Part shown: positions 24,101 through 35,861 of the stretch, piece after piece
How the letters are laid out: each line of letters starts with the position of its first letter
How positions within the stretch are numbered: the first letter of the stretch is position 1
Source of the DNA: Ptiloglossa arizonensis
Taxonomy: Eukaryota > Arthropoda > Insecta > Hymenoptera > Colletidae
Length of the DNA stretch: 64,000 bases
Assembly (NCBI RefSeq): GCF_051014685.1
Contig: NW_027478721.1
Coordinates: 579,785-643,784 of the forward strand
Reading direction: 5' to 3'
The notes under the pieces: model-generated
What the model was told of the DNA's origin: nothing
The model's input: the letters and a program-made list of their open reading frames with translations, nothing else
Databases searched by the model: none
Position numbers and translations under genes: made by a program

Positions 24101-25160
24101 AAATACACATACCGTTGTAATCGGGCGAGTTTCTACTTTCAGATGCAACAGGAATTTTTGGATTAGGTCAATCCGTTCGCGAGATATGGGAGTTTGAAGC
24201 TAAGAAATGGTTGAGAAGGCAAAAAATTTTTCGCAATTCTGCTGCTCCAAACGCTTAACCAGAATGGCCTAGGGAAAAAATACACATACCGTTGTAATCG
24301 GGCGAGTTTCTACTTTCAGATGCAATAGGAAATTTTGGGTTACGTCAATCCGTTCGCGAGATATGGGAGTTTGAAGCTAAGAAATGGTTGAGAAGACAAC
24401 AAATTTTTCGCACTTCTGCTGCTCCAAACGCTTAACCAGAATGGCCTAGGAAAAAAATACACATACCGTTGTAATCGGGCGAGTTTCTACTTTCAGATGC
24501 AATAGGAATTTTTGGGTTAGGTCAATCCGTTCGCGAGATATGGGACTTTGAAGCCAAGAAATGGTTGAGAAGGCAAAAAATTTTTCGCAATTCTGCTGCT
24601 CCAAACGCTTAACCAGAATGGCCTAGGGAAAAAATACACATACCGTTGTAATCGGGCGAGTTTCTACTTTCAGGTGCAACAGGAATTTTTGGGTTAGGTC
24701 AATCCGTTCGCGAGATATGGGACTTTGAAGCCAAGAAATGGTTGAGAAGGCAAAAAATTTTTCGCAATTCTGCTGCTCCAAACGCTTAACCAGAATGGCC
24801 TAGGGAAAAAATACACATACCCTTGTAATCGTGCGAGTTTCTACTTTCAGATGCAATAGGAATTTTTGGGTTAGGTCAATCCGTTCGCGAGATATGGGAG
24901 TTTGAAGCTAAGAAATGATTGAGAAGACAACAAATTTTTCGCACTTCTGCTGCTCCTAACGCTTAACCAGAATGGCCTAGGGAAAAAATGCACATATCGT
25001 TGTAATCGGGCGAGTTTCTACTTTCAGACGCAGCAGGAACTTCTGGGTTTGGTCAATCCGTTCGCGAGATATGGGAGTTTGAATCTAAGAAATGGTTATG
25101 AAGACAACAACTTTTTCGCACTTCTGCTGCTCCTAACGCTTAATCAGAATGGCCTAGGGA
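24101..25160. repeat. Mixed monomers between HOR blocks
   Basis: Six monomers without a repeat period that I can follow. They move from the GAAATTTTGGGTTACG / GGGACTTTGAAGCC types of the left half to the first ACGCAGCAGGAACTTCTGGG and CTCCTAACGC types, which dominate from 36 kb on. Confidence 0.65.
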
Positions 25161-27282
25161 AAAAATACACATACCGTTGTAATCGGGCGAGTTTCTACTT
25201 TCAGACGCAACAGGAATTTTTGGGTTAGGTCAATCCGTTCGCGTGATATGGCAGTTTGAAGCCAAGAAATGGTTGAGAAAGCAAAAAATTTTCGCAATTC
25301 TGCTGCTCCAAACGCTTAACCCGAATGGCATAGGGAAAAAATACACATACCGTTGTAATGGGGCGAGTTTCTACTTTCAGATGCAACAGGAATTTTTGGG
25401 TTAGGTCAATCCGTTCGCGAGATATGGGAGTTTGAAGCCAAGAAATGGTTGAGAAGGCAAAAAATTTTTCGCAATTCTACTGCTCCAAACGCTTAACCAG
25501 AATTGCCTAGGGAAAAAATACACATACCGCTGTAATCGGGCGAGTTTCTACTTTCAGATGCAATAGGAATTTTTGGGTTAGGTCAATCCGTTCGCGAGAT
25601 ATGGGAGATTGAAGCCAAGAAATGGTTGAGAAGGCAAAACATTTTTCGCAATTCTGCTGCTCCAAACGCTTAACCAGAATGGCCTAGGGAAAAAATACGC
25701 ATATCGTTGTAATCGGGTGAGTTTCTACTTTCAGACGCAGCAGGAACTTCTGGGTTTGGTCAATCCGTTCGCGAGATATGGGAGTTTGAAGCCAAGAAAT
25801 GGTTGAGAGGGCAAAAAATTTTTCGCAATTCTGCTGCTTCAAACGCTTAACCAGAATGGCCTAGGGAAGAAATACACATACCGTTGTAATCGGGCGAGTT
25901 TCTACTTTCAGACCCAACAGGAATTTTCGGGTTAGGTCAATCCGTTCGCGAGATATGGGAGTTTGAAGCCAAGAAATGGTTGAGAAGGCAAACAATTTTT
26001 CGCTATTCTGCTGCTCCAAACGCTTAACCAGAATGGCCTAGGGAAAAAATACACATACCGTTGTAATCGGGCGAGTTTCTTCTTTCAGATGCAACAAGAA
26101 TTTTTGGGTTAGGTCAATCCGTTCGCGAGATATGGGAGTTTGAAGCTAAGAAATGGTAAAGAAGACAACAAATTTTTCGCACTACTGCTGCTCCAAACGC
26201 TTAACCAGAATGGCCTAGGGAAAAAATACACATACCGTTGTAATCGGGCGAGTTTCTACTTTCAGACGCAACAGGAATTTTTGGGTTAGGTCAATCCGTT
26301 TGCGAGATATGGCAGTTTGAAGCCAAGAAATGGTTGAGAAAGCAAAAAATTTTCGCAATTCTGCTGCTCCAAACGCTTAACCAGAATGGCATAGGGAAAA
26401 AATACACATACCGTTGTAATGGGGCGAGTTTCTACTTTCAGATGCAACAGGAATTTTTGGGTTAGGTCAATCCGTTCGCGAGATATGGGAGTTTGAAGCC
26501 AAGAAATGGTTGAGAAGGCAAAAAATTTTTCGCAATTCTACTGCTCCAAACGCTTAACCAGAATTGCCTAGGGAAAAAATACACATACCGCTGTAATCGG
26601 GCGAGTTTCTACTTTCAGATGCAATAGGAATTTTTGGGTTAGGTCAATCCGTTCGCGAGATATGGGAGATTGAAGCCAAGAAATGGTTGAGAAGGCAAAA
26701 CATTTTTCGCAATTCTGCTGCTCCAAACGCTTAACCAGAATGGCCTAGGGAAAAAATACGCATATCGTTGTAATCGGGTGAGTTTCTACTTTCAGACGCA
26801 GCAGGAACTTCTGGGTTTGGTCAATCCGTTCGCGAGATATGGGAGTTTGAAGCCAAGAAATGGTTGAGAGGGCAAGAAATTTTTCGCAATTCTGCTGCTT
26901 CAAACGCTTAACCAGAATGGCCTAGGGAAGAAATACACATACCGTTGTAATCGGGCGAGTTTCTACTTTCAGACCCAACAGGAATTTTCGGGTTAGGTCA
27001 ATCCGTTCGCGAGATATGGGAGTTTGAAGCCAAGAAATGGTTGAGAAGGCAAACAATTTTTCGCTATTCTGCTGCTCCAAACGCTTAACCAGAATGGCCT
27101 AGGGAAAAAATACACATACCGTTGTAATCGGGCGAGTTTCTTCTTTCAGATGCAACAAGAATTTTTGGGTTAGGTCAATCCGTTCGCGAGATATGGGAGT
27201 TTGAAGCTAAGAAATGGTAAAGAAGACAACAAATTTTTCGCACTACTGCTGCTCCAAACGCTTAACCAGGATGGCCTAGGGA
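25161..27282. repeat. 6-monomer tandem duplication (2 x 1061 bp)
   Basis: Units 25161-26221 and 26222-27282. The shortened tract GCAAAAAATTTTCGC at 25281 and 26342 is 1061 bp apart, as is the ACGCATATCGTTGTAATCGGGTG monomer (T at 25696 and 26757). The missing base comes from that 176-bp monomer. The duplication is repeated inside the next large HOR, with landmarks at 29763 and 30824, again 1061 bp apart, so it existed before that HOR was copied. Confidence 0.85.
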
Positions 27283-29756
27283 AAAAATACACATACCGTT
27301 GTAATCGGGCGAGTTTCTACTTTCAGACGCAACAGGAATTTTTGGGTTAGGTCAATCCGTTCGCGAGATATGGGAGTTTGAAGCCAAGAAATGGTTACGA
27401 AGACAACAAATTTTTCGCACTTCTGCTGCCCCAAACGCTTAATCAGAATGGCCTAGTGAAAAAATACACATACCGTTGTAATCGGGCGAGTTTCTACTTT
27501 CAGACGCAACAGGAATTTTTGGGTTAGGTCAATCCGTTCGCGAGATATGGGAGTTTGAAGCCAAGAAATGGTTGAGAAGGCAAACAATTTTTCGCTATTC
27601 TGCTGCTCCAAACGCTTAACCAGAATGGCCTATGGAAAAAATACACATACCGTTGTAATCGGGCGAGTTTCTTGTTTCAGATGCAACAAGAATTTTTGGG
27701 TTAGGTCAGTCCGTTCGCGAGATATGGGTGTTTGAAGCTAAGAACTGGTAAAGAAGGCAAAAAATTTTTCGCAATTCTGCTGCTCCAAACGCTTAAACAG
27801 AATGGCCTAGGGAAGAAATACACATACCGTTGTAATCGGGCGAGTTTCTACTTTCAGATCCAACAGGAATTTTTGGGTTAGGTCAATCCGTTCGCGAGAT
27901 ATGGGAGTTTGAAGCCAAGAAATGGTTGAGAAGGCAAACAATTTTTCGCTATTCTGCTGCTCCAAACGCTTAACCAGAATGGCCTAGGGAAAAAATAAAC
28001 ATACCGTTGTAATCGGGCGAGTTTCTACTTTCAGACGCAACAGGAATTTTTGGGTTAGGTCAATCCGTTCGCGAGATATGGGAGTTTGAAGCCAAGAAAT
28101 GGTTGAGAAGGCAAAAAATTTTTCGCAATTCTGCTGCTCCACACGCTTAACCCGAATGGCCTAGGGAAAAAATACACATACCGCTGTAATCGGGCGAGTT
28201 TCTACTTTCAGATGCAATAGGAATTTTTAGGTAAGGTCAATCCGTTCGCGAGATATGGGACTTTCAAGGTAAGAAATGGTTGACAAGACAATAAATTTTT
28301 CGCACTTCTGCTGCTCCAATCGCTTAACCAGAATGGCCTAAGGGAAAAACACACGTACCGTTGTAATCGGGCGAGTTTCTACTTTCAGATGCAATAGGAA
28401 TTTTTGGGTTAGGTCAATCCGTTCGCGAGATATGGGAGTTTGAAGCCAAGAAATGGTTGAGAAGGCAAAAAATTTTTCGCAATTCTGCTGCTCCACACGC
28501 TTAACTCGAATGGCCTAGGGAAAAAATACACATACCGCTGTAATCGGCGAGTTTCTACTTTCAGATGCAATAGGAATTTTTGGGTAAGGTCAATCCGTTC
28601 GCGAGATATGGGACTTTCAAGCTAAGAAATGGTTGACAAGACAATAAATTTTTCGCAATTCTGCTGCTCCAGTCGCTTAACAAGAATGGCCTAAGGGAAA
28701 AATACACGTACCGTTGTAAACGGGCGAGTTTCTACTTTCAGACGCAGCAGGAATTTTTGGGGTAGGTCAATCTGTTCGCGAGATATGGGAGTTTGAAGCC
28801 AAGAAATGGTTGAGAAGGCAAACAATTTTTCGCTGTTCTGCTGCTCCAAACGCTTAACCAGAATGGCCTATGGAAAAAATACACATACCGTTGTAATCGG
28901 GCGCGTTTCTTGTTTCAGATGCAACAAGAATTTTTGGGTTAGGTCAATCCGTTCGCGAGATATGGGTGTTTGAAGCTAAGAACTGGTAAAGAAGGCAAAA
29001 AATTTTTCGCTATTCTGCTGCTCCAAACGCTTAACCAGAATGGCCTAGGGAAGAAATACACATACCGTTGTAATCGGGCGAGTTTCTACTTTCAGATGCA
29101 ACAGGAATTTTTGGGTTAGGTCAATCCGTTCGCGAGATATGGGAGTTTGAAGCTAAGAAATGGTTGACAAGACAATAAATTTTTCGCACTTCTGCTGCTC
29201 CAATCGCTTTACCAGAATGGCCTAAGGGAAAAATACACGTACCGTTGTAATCGGGCGAGTTTCTACTTTCAGATGCAATAGGAATTTTTGGGTTAGGTCA
29301 ATCCGTTCGCGAGATATGGCAGTTTGAAGCCAAGAAATGGTTGAGAAAGCAAAAAATTTTCGCAATTCTGCTGCTCCAAACGCTTAACCAGAATGGCATA
29401 GGGAAAAAATACACATACCGTTGTAATGGGGCGAGTTTCTACTTTCAGATGCAGCAGGAACTTCTGGGTTTGGTCAATCCGTTCGCGAGATATGGGAGTT
29501 TGAAGCCAAGAAATGGTTGAGAAAGCAAAAAATTTTCGCAATTCTGCTGCTCCAAACGCTTAACCAGAATTGCCTAGGGAAAAAATACACATACCGCTGT
29601 AATCGGGCGAGTTTCTACTTTCAGATGCAATAGGAATTTTTCGGTTAGGTCAATCCGTTCGCGAGATATGGGAGATTGAAGCCAAGAAATGGTTGAGAAG
29701 GCAAAACATTTTTCGCAATTCTGCTGCTCCAAACGCTTAACCAGAATGGCCTAGGG
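25690..29756. repeat. 23-monomer HOR, copy 1 (4067 bp)
   Basis: Landmark T of the GGGTGAG monomer lies at 25696, 29763 and 33830, two steps of exactly 4067 bp. The length is 23 monomers minus four bases, accounted for by AAAAAATTTTCGC at about 26342, 29350 and 29530 and by ATCGGCGAG at about 28545. Stretches compared by eye between copies 1 and 2 are identical; similarity extends back to about 25490 with one base change near 25566. Confidence 0.88.
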
Positions 29757-32700
29757 AAAAAATACGCATATCGTTGTAATCGGGTGAGTTTCTACTTTCA
29801 GACGCAGCAGGAACTTCTGGGTTTGGTCAATCCGTTCGCGAGATATGGGAGTTTGAAGCCAAGAAATGGTTGAGAGGGCAAAAAATTTTTCGCAATTCTG
29901 CTGCTTCAAACGCTTAACCAGAATGGCCTAGGGAAGAAATACACATACCGTTGTAATCGGGCGAGTTTCTACTTTCAGACCCAACAGGAATTTTCGGGTT
30001 AGGTCAATCCGTTCGCGAGATATGGGAGTTTGAAGCCAAGAAATGGTTGAGAAGGCAAACAATTTTTCGCTATTCTGCTGCTCCAAACGCTTAACCAGAA
30101 TGGCCTAGGGAAAAAATACACATACCGTTGTAATCGGGCGAGTTTCTTCTTTCAGATGCAACAAGAATTTTTGGGTTAGGTCAATCCGTTCGCGAGATAT
30201 GGGAGTTTGAAGCTAAGAAATGGTAAAGAAGACAACAAATTTTTCGCACTACTGCTGCTCCAAACGCTTAACCAGAATGGCCTAGGGAAAAAATACACAT
30301 ACCGTTGTAATCGGGCGAGTTTCTACTTTCAGACGCAACAGGAATTTTTGGGTTAGGTCAATCCGTTTGCGAGATATGGCAGTTTGAAGCCAAGAAATGG
30401 TTGAGAAAGCAAAAAATTTTCGCAATTCTGCTGCTCCAAACGCTTAACCAGAATGGCATAGGGAAAAAATACACATACCGTTGTAATGGGGCGAGTTTCT
30501 ACTTTCAGATGCAACAGGAATTTTTGGGTTAGGTCAATCCGTTCGCGAGATATGGGAGTTTGAAGCCAAGAAATGGTTGAGAAGGCAAAAAATTTTTCGC
30601 AATTCTACTGCTCCAAACGCTTAACCAGAATTGCCTAGGGAAAAAATACACATACCGCTGTAATCGGGCGAGTTTCTACTTTCAGATGCAATAGGAATTT
30701 TTGGGTTAGGTCAATCCGTTCGCGAGATATGGGAGATTGAAGCCAAGAAATGGTTGAGAAGGCAAAACATTTTTCGCAATTCTGCTGCTCCAAACGCTTA
30801 ACCAGAATGGCCTAGGGAAAAAATACGCATATCGTTGTAATCGGGTGAGTTTCTACTTTCAGACGCAGCAGGAACTTCTGGGTTTGGTCAATCCGTTCGC
30901 GAGATATGGGAGTTTGAAGCCAAGAAATGGTTGAGAGGGCAAGAAATTTTTCGCAATTCTGCTGCTTCAAACGCTTAACCAGAATGGCCTAGGGAAGAAA
31001 TACACATACCGTTGTAATCGGGCGAGTTTCTACTTTCAGACCCAACAGGAATTTTCGGGTTAGGTCAATCCGTTCGCGAGATATGGGAGTTTGAAGCCAA
31101 GAAATGGTTGAGAAGGCAAACAATTTTTCGCTATTCTGCTGCTCCAAACGCTTAACCAGAATGGCCTAGGGAAAAAATACACATACCGTTGTAATCGGGC
31201 GAGTTTCTTCTTTCAGATGCAACAAGAATTTTTGGGTTAGGTCAATCCGTTCGCGAGATATGGGAGTTTGAAGCTAAGAAATGGTAAAGAAGACAACAAA
31301 TTTTTCGCACTACTGCTGCTCCAAACGCTTAACCAGGATGGCCTAGGGAAAAAATACACATACCGTTGTAATCGGGCGAGTTTCTACTTTCAGACGCAAC
31401 AGGAATTTTTGGGTTAGGTCAATCCGTTCGCGAGATATGGGAGTTTGAAGCCAAGAAATGGTTACGAAGACAACAAATTTTTCGCACTTCTGCTGCCCCA
31501 AACGCTTAATCAGAATGGCCTAGTGAAAAAATACACATACCGTTGTAATCGGGCGAGTTTCTACTTTCAGACGCAACAGGAATTTTTGGGTTAGGTCAAT
31601 CCGTTCGCGAGATATGGGAGTTTGAAGCCAAGAAATGGTTGAGAAGGCAAACAATTTTTCGCTATTCTGCTGCTCCAAACGCTTAACCAGAATGGCCTAT
31701 GGAAAAAATACACATACCGTTGTAATCGGGCGAGTTTCTTGTTTCAGATGCAACAAGAATTTTTGGGTTAGGTCAGTCCGTTCGCGAGATATGGGTGTTT
31801 GAAGCTAAGAACTGGTAAAGAAGGCAAAAAATTTTTCGCAATTCTGCTGCTCCAAACGCTTAAACAGAATGGCCTAGGGAAGAAATACACATACCGTTGT
31901 AATCGGGCGAGTTTCTACTTTCAGATCCAACAGGAATTTTTGGGTTAGGTCAATCCGTTCGCGAGATATGGGAGTTTGAAGCCAAGAAATGGTTGAGAAG
32001 GCAAACAATTTTTCGCTATTCTGCTGCTCCAAACGCTTAACCAGAATGGCCTAGGGAAAAAATAAACATACCGTTGTAATCGGGCGAGTTTCTACTTTCA
32101 GACGCAACAGGAATTTTTGGGTTAGGTCAATCCGTTCGCGAGATATGGGAGTTTGAAGCCAAGAAATGGTTGAGAAGGCAAAAAATTTTTCGCAATTCTG
32201 CTGCTCCACACGCTTAACCCGAATGGCCTAGGGAAAAAATACACATACCGCTGTAATCGGGCGAGTTTCTACTTTCAGATGCAATAGGAATTTTTAGGTA
32301 AGGTCAATCCGTTCGCGAGATATGGGACTTTCAAGGTAAGAAATGGTTGACAAGACAATAAATTTTTCGCACTTCTGCTGCTCCAATCGCTTAACCAGAA
32401 TGGCCTAAGGGAAAAACACACGTACCGTTGTAATCGGGCGAGTTTCTACTTTCAGATGCAATAGGAATTTTTGGGTTAGGTCAATCCGTTCGCGAGATAT
32501 GGGAGTTTGAAGCCAAGAAATGGTTGAGAAGGCAAAAAATTTTTCGCAATTCTGCTGCTCCACACGCTTAACTCGAATGGCCTAGGGAAAAAATACACAT
32601 ACCGCTGTAATCGGCGAGTTTCTACTTTCAGATGCAATAGGAATTTTTGGGTAAGGTCAATCCGTTCGCGAGATATGGGACTTTCAAGCTAAGAAATGGT

Positions 32701-33823
32701 TGACAAGACAATAAATTTTTCGCAATTCTGCTGCTCCAGTCGCTTAACAAGAATGGCCTAAGGGAAAAATACACGTACCGTTGTAAACGGGCGAGTTTCT
32801 ACTTTCAGACGCAGCAGGAATTTTTGGGGTAGGTCAATCTGTTCGCGAGATATGGGAGTTTGAAGCCAAGAAATGGTTGAGAAGGCAAACAATTTTTCGC
32901 TGTTCTGCTGCTCCAAACGCTTAACCAGAATGGCCTATGGAAAAAATACACATACCGTTGTAATCGGGCGCGTTTCTTGTTTCAGATGCAACAAGAATTT
33001 TTGGGTTAGGTCAATCCGTTCGCGAGATATGGGTGTTTGAAGCTAAGAACTGGTAAAGAAGGCAAAAAATTTTTCGCTATTCTGCTGCTCCAAACGCTTA
33101 ACCAGAATGGCCTAGGGAAGAAATACACATACCGTTGTAATCGGGCGAGTTTCTACTTTCAGATGCAACAGGAATTTTTGGGTTAGGTCAATCCGTTCGC
33201 GAGATATGGGAGTTTGAAGCTAAGAAATGGTTGACAAGACAATAAATTTTTCGCACTTCTGCTGCTCCAATCGCTTTACCAGAATGGCCTAAGGGAAAAA
33301 TACACGTACCGTTGTAATCGGGCGAGTTTCTACTTTCAGATGCAATAGGAATTTTTGGGTTAGGTCAATCCGTTCGCGAGATATGGCAGTTTGAAGCCAA
33401 GAAATGGTTGAGAAAGCAAAAAATTTTCGCAATTCTGCTGCTCCAAACGCTTAACCAGAATGGCATAGGGAAAAAATACACATACCGTTGTAATGGGGCG
33501 AGTTTCTACTTTCAGATGCAGCAGGAACTTCTGGGTTTGGTCAATCCGTTCGCGAGATATGGGAGTTTGAAGCCAAGAAATGGTTGAGAAAGCAAAAAAT
33601 TTTCGCAATTCTGCTGCTCCAAACGCTTAACCAGAATTGCCTAGGGAAAAAATACACATACCGCTGTAATCGGGCGAGTTTCTACTTTCAGATGCAATAG
33701 GAATTTTTCGGTTAGGTCAATCCGTTCGCGAGATATGGGAGATTGAAGCCAAGAAATGGTTGAGAAGGCAAAACATTTTTCGCAATTCTGCTGCTCCAAA
33801 CGCTTAACCAGAATGGCCTAGGG
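29757..33823. repeat. 23-monomer HOR, copy 2 (4067 bp)
   Basis: Same monomer order and rare variants as copy 1, including GGGAGATTGAAG, ATTCTACTGCTCC, CCGTTTGCGAGATATGGCAG, CAGTCGCTTAACAAG and CCAGGATGGCC, each 4067 bp downstream. It includes the inherited 6-monomer duplication. I saw no differences in the stretches checked. Confidence 0.88.
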
Positions 33824-35860
33824 AAAAAATACGCATATCGTTGTAATCGGGTGAGTTTCTACTTTCAGACGCAGCAGGAACTTCTGGGTTTGGTCAATCC
33901 GTTCGCGAGATATGGGAGTTTGAAGCCAAGAAATGGTTGAGAGGGCAAAAAATTTTTCGCAATTCTGCTGCTTCAAACGCTTAACCAGAATGGCCTAGGG
34001 AAGAAATACACATACCGTTGTAATCGGGCGAGTTTCTACTTTCAGACCCAACAGGAATTTTCGGGTTAGGTCAATCCGTTCGCGAGATATGGGAGTTTGA
34101 AGCCAAGAAATGGTTGAGAAGGCAAACAATTTTTCGCTATTCTGCTGCTCCAAACGCTTAACCAGAATGGCCTAGGGAAAAAATACACATACCGTTGTAA
34201 TCGGGCGAGTTTCTTCTTTCAGATGCAACAAGAATTTTTGGGTTAGGTCAATCCGTTCGCGAGATATGGGAGTTTGAAGCTAAGAAATGGTAAAGAAGAC
34301 AACAAATTTTTCGCACTACTGCTGCTCCAAACGCTTAACCAGAATGGCCTAGGGAAAAAATACACATACCGTTGTAATCGTGCGAGTTTCTACTTTCAGA
34401 CGCAACAGGAATTTTTGGGTTAGGTCAATCCGTTCGCGAGATATGGGAGTTTGAAGCCAAGAAATGGTTATGAAGACAACAAATTTTTCGCAATTCTGCT
34501 GCTCCAAACGCTTAATCAGAATGGCCTAGTGAAAAAATACACATACCGTTGTAATCGGGCGAGTTTCTACTTTCAGACGCAACAGGAATTTTTGGGTTAG
34601 GTCAATCCGTTCGCGAGATATGGGAGTTTGAAGCCAAGAAATGGTTGAGAAGCCAAACAATTTTTCGCTTTTCTGCTGCTCCAAACGCTTAACCAGAATG
34701 GCCTATGGAAAAAATACACATACCGTTGTAATCGGGCGAGTTTCTTGTTTCAGATGCAACAAGAATTTTTGGGTTAGGTCAGTCCGTTCGCGAGATATGG
34801 GTGTTTGAAGCTAAGAACTGGTAAAGAAGGCAAGAAATTTTTCGCAATTCTGCTGCTCCAAACGCTTAAACAGAATGGCCTAGGGAAGAAATACACATAC
34901 CGTTGTAATCGGGCGAGTTTCTACTTTCAGACCCAACAGGAATTTTTGGGTTAGGTCAATCCGTTCGCGAGATATGGGAGTTTGAAGCCAAGAAATGGTT
35001 GAGAAGGCAAACAATTTTTCGCTATTCTGCTGCTCCAAACGCTTAACCAGAATGGCCTAGGGAAAAAATACACATACCGCTGTAATCGGGCGAGTTTCTA
35101 CTTTCAGACGCAACAGGAATTTTTGGGTTAGGTCAATCCGTTCGCGAGATATGGGAGTTTGAAGCCAAGAAATGGTTATGAAGACAACAAATTTTTCGCA
35201 ATTCTGCTGCTCCAAACGCTTAATCAGAATGGCCTAGTGAAAAAATACACATACCGTTGTAATCGGGCGAGTTTCTACTTTCAGACGAAACAGGAATTTT
35301 TGGGTTAGGTCAATCCGTTCGCGAGATATGGGAGTTTGAAGCCAAGAAATGGTTGAGAAGGCAAAAAATTTTTCGCAATTCTGCTGCTCCACACGCTTAA
35401 CCCGAATGGCCTAGGGAAAAAATACACATACCGCTGTAATCGGGCGAGTTTCTACTTTCAGATGCAATAGGAATTTTTAGGTAAGGTCAATCCGTTCGCG
35501 AGATATGGGACTTTCAAGGTAAGAAATGGTTGACAAGACAATAAATTTTTCGCACTTCTGCTGCTCCAATCGCTTAACCAGAATGGCCTAAGGGAAAAAT
35601 ACACGTACCGTTGTAATTGGGCGAGTTTCTACTTTCAGATGCAATAGGAATTTTTGGGTTAGGTCAATCCGTTCGCGAGATATGGGAGTTTGAAGCCAAG
35701 AAATGGTTGAGAAGGCAAAAAATTTTTCGCAATTCTGCTGCTCCACACGCTTAACTCGAATGGCCTAGGGAAAAAATACACATACCGCTGTAATCGGCGA
35801 GTTTCTACTTTCAGATGCAATAGGAATTTTTGGGTAAGGTCAATCCGTTCGCGAGATATG
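33824..35860. repeat. 23-monomer HOR, third copy, shortened and diverged
   Basis: Starts like the other two copies (GAGAGGGCAAAAAA at about 33935) but goes from the first CACTACTGCTGC monomer straight to the GAATGGCCTAGTG monomer at about 34520, so the extra six monomers are absent. It also has its own changes: GTAATCGTGCGAG near 34378, GAGAAGCCAAACAA near 34649 and TTATGAAGACAAC instead of TTACGAAGACAAC. The order becomes mixed after about 35040 and ends with the GGACTTTCAAGGTAAG monomers. Confidence 0.75.
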
Positions 35861-35861
35861 G

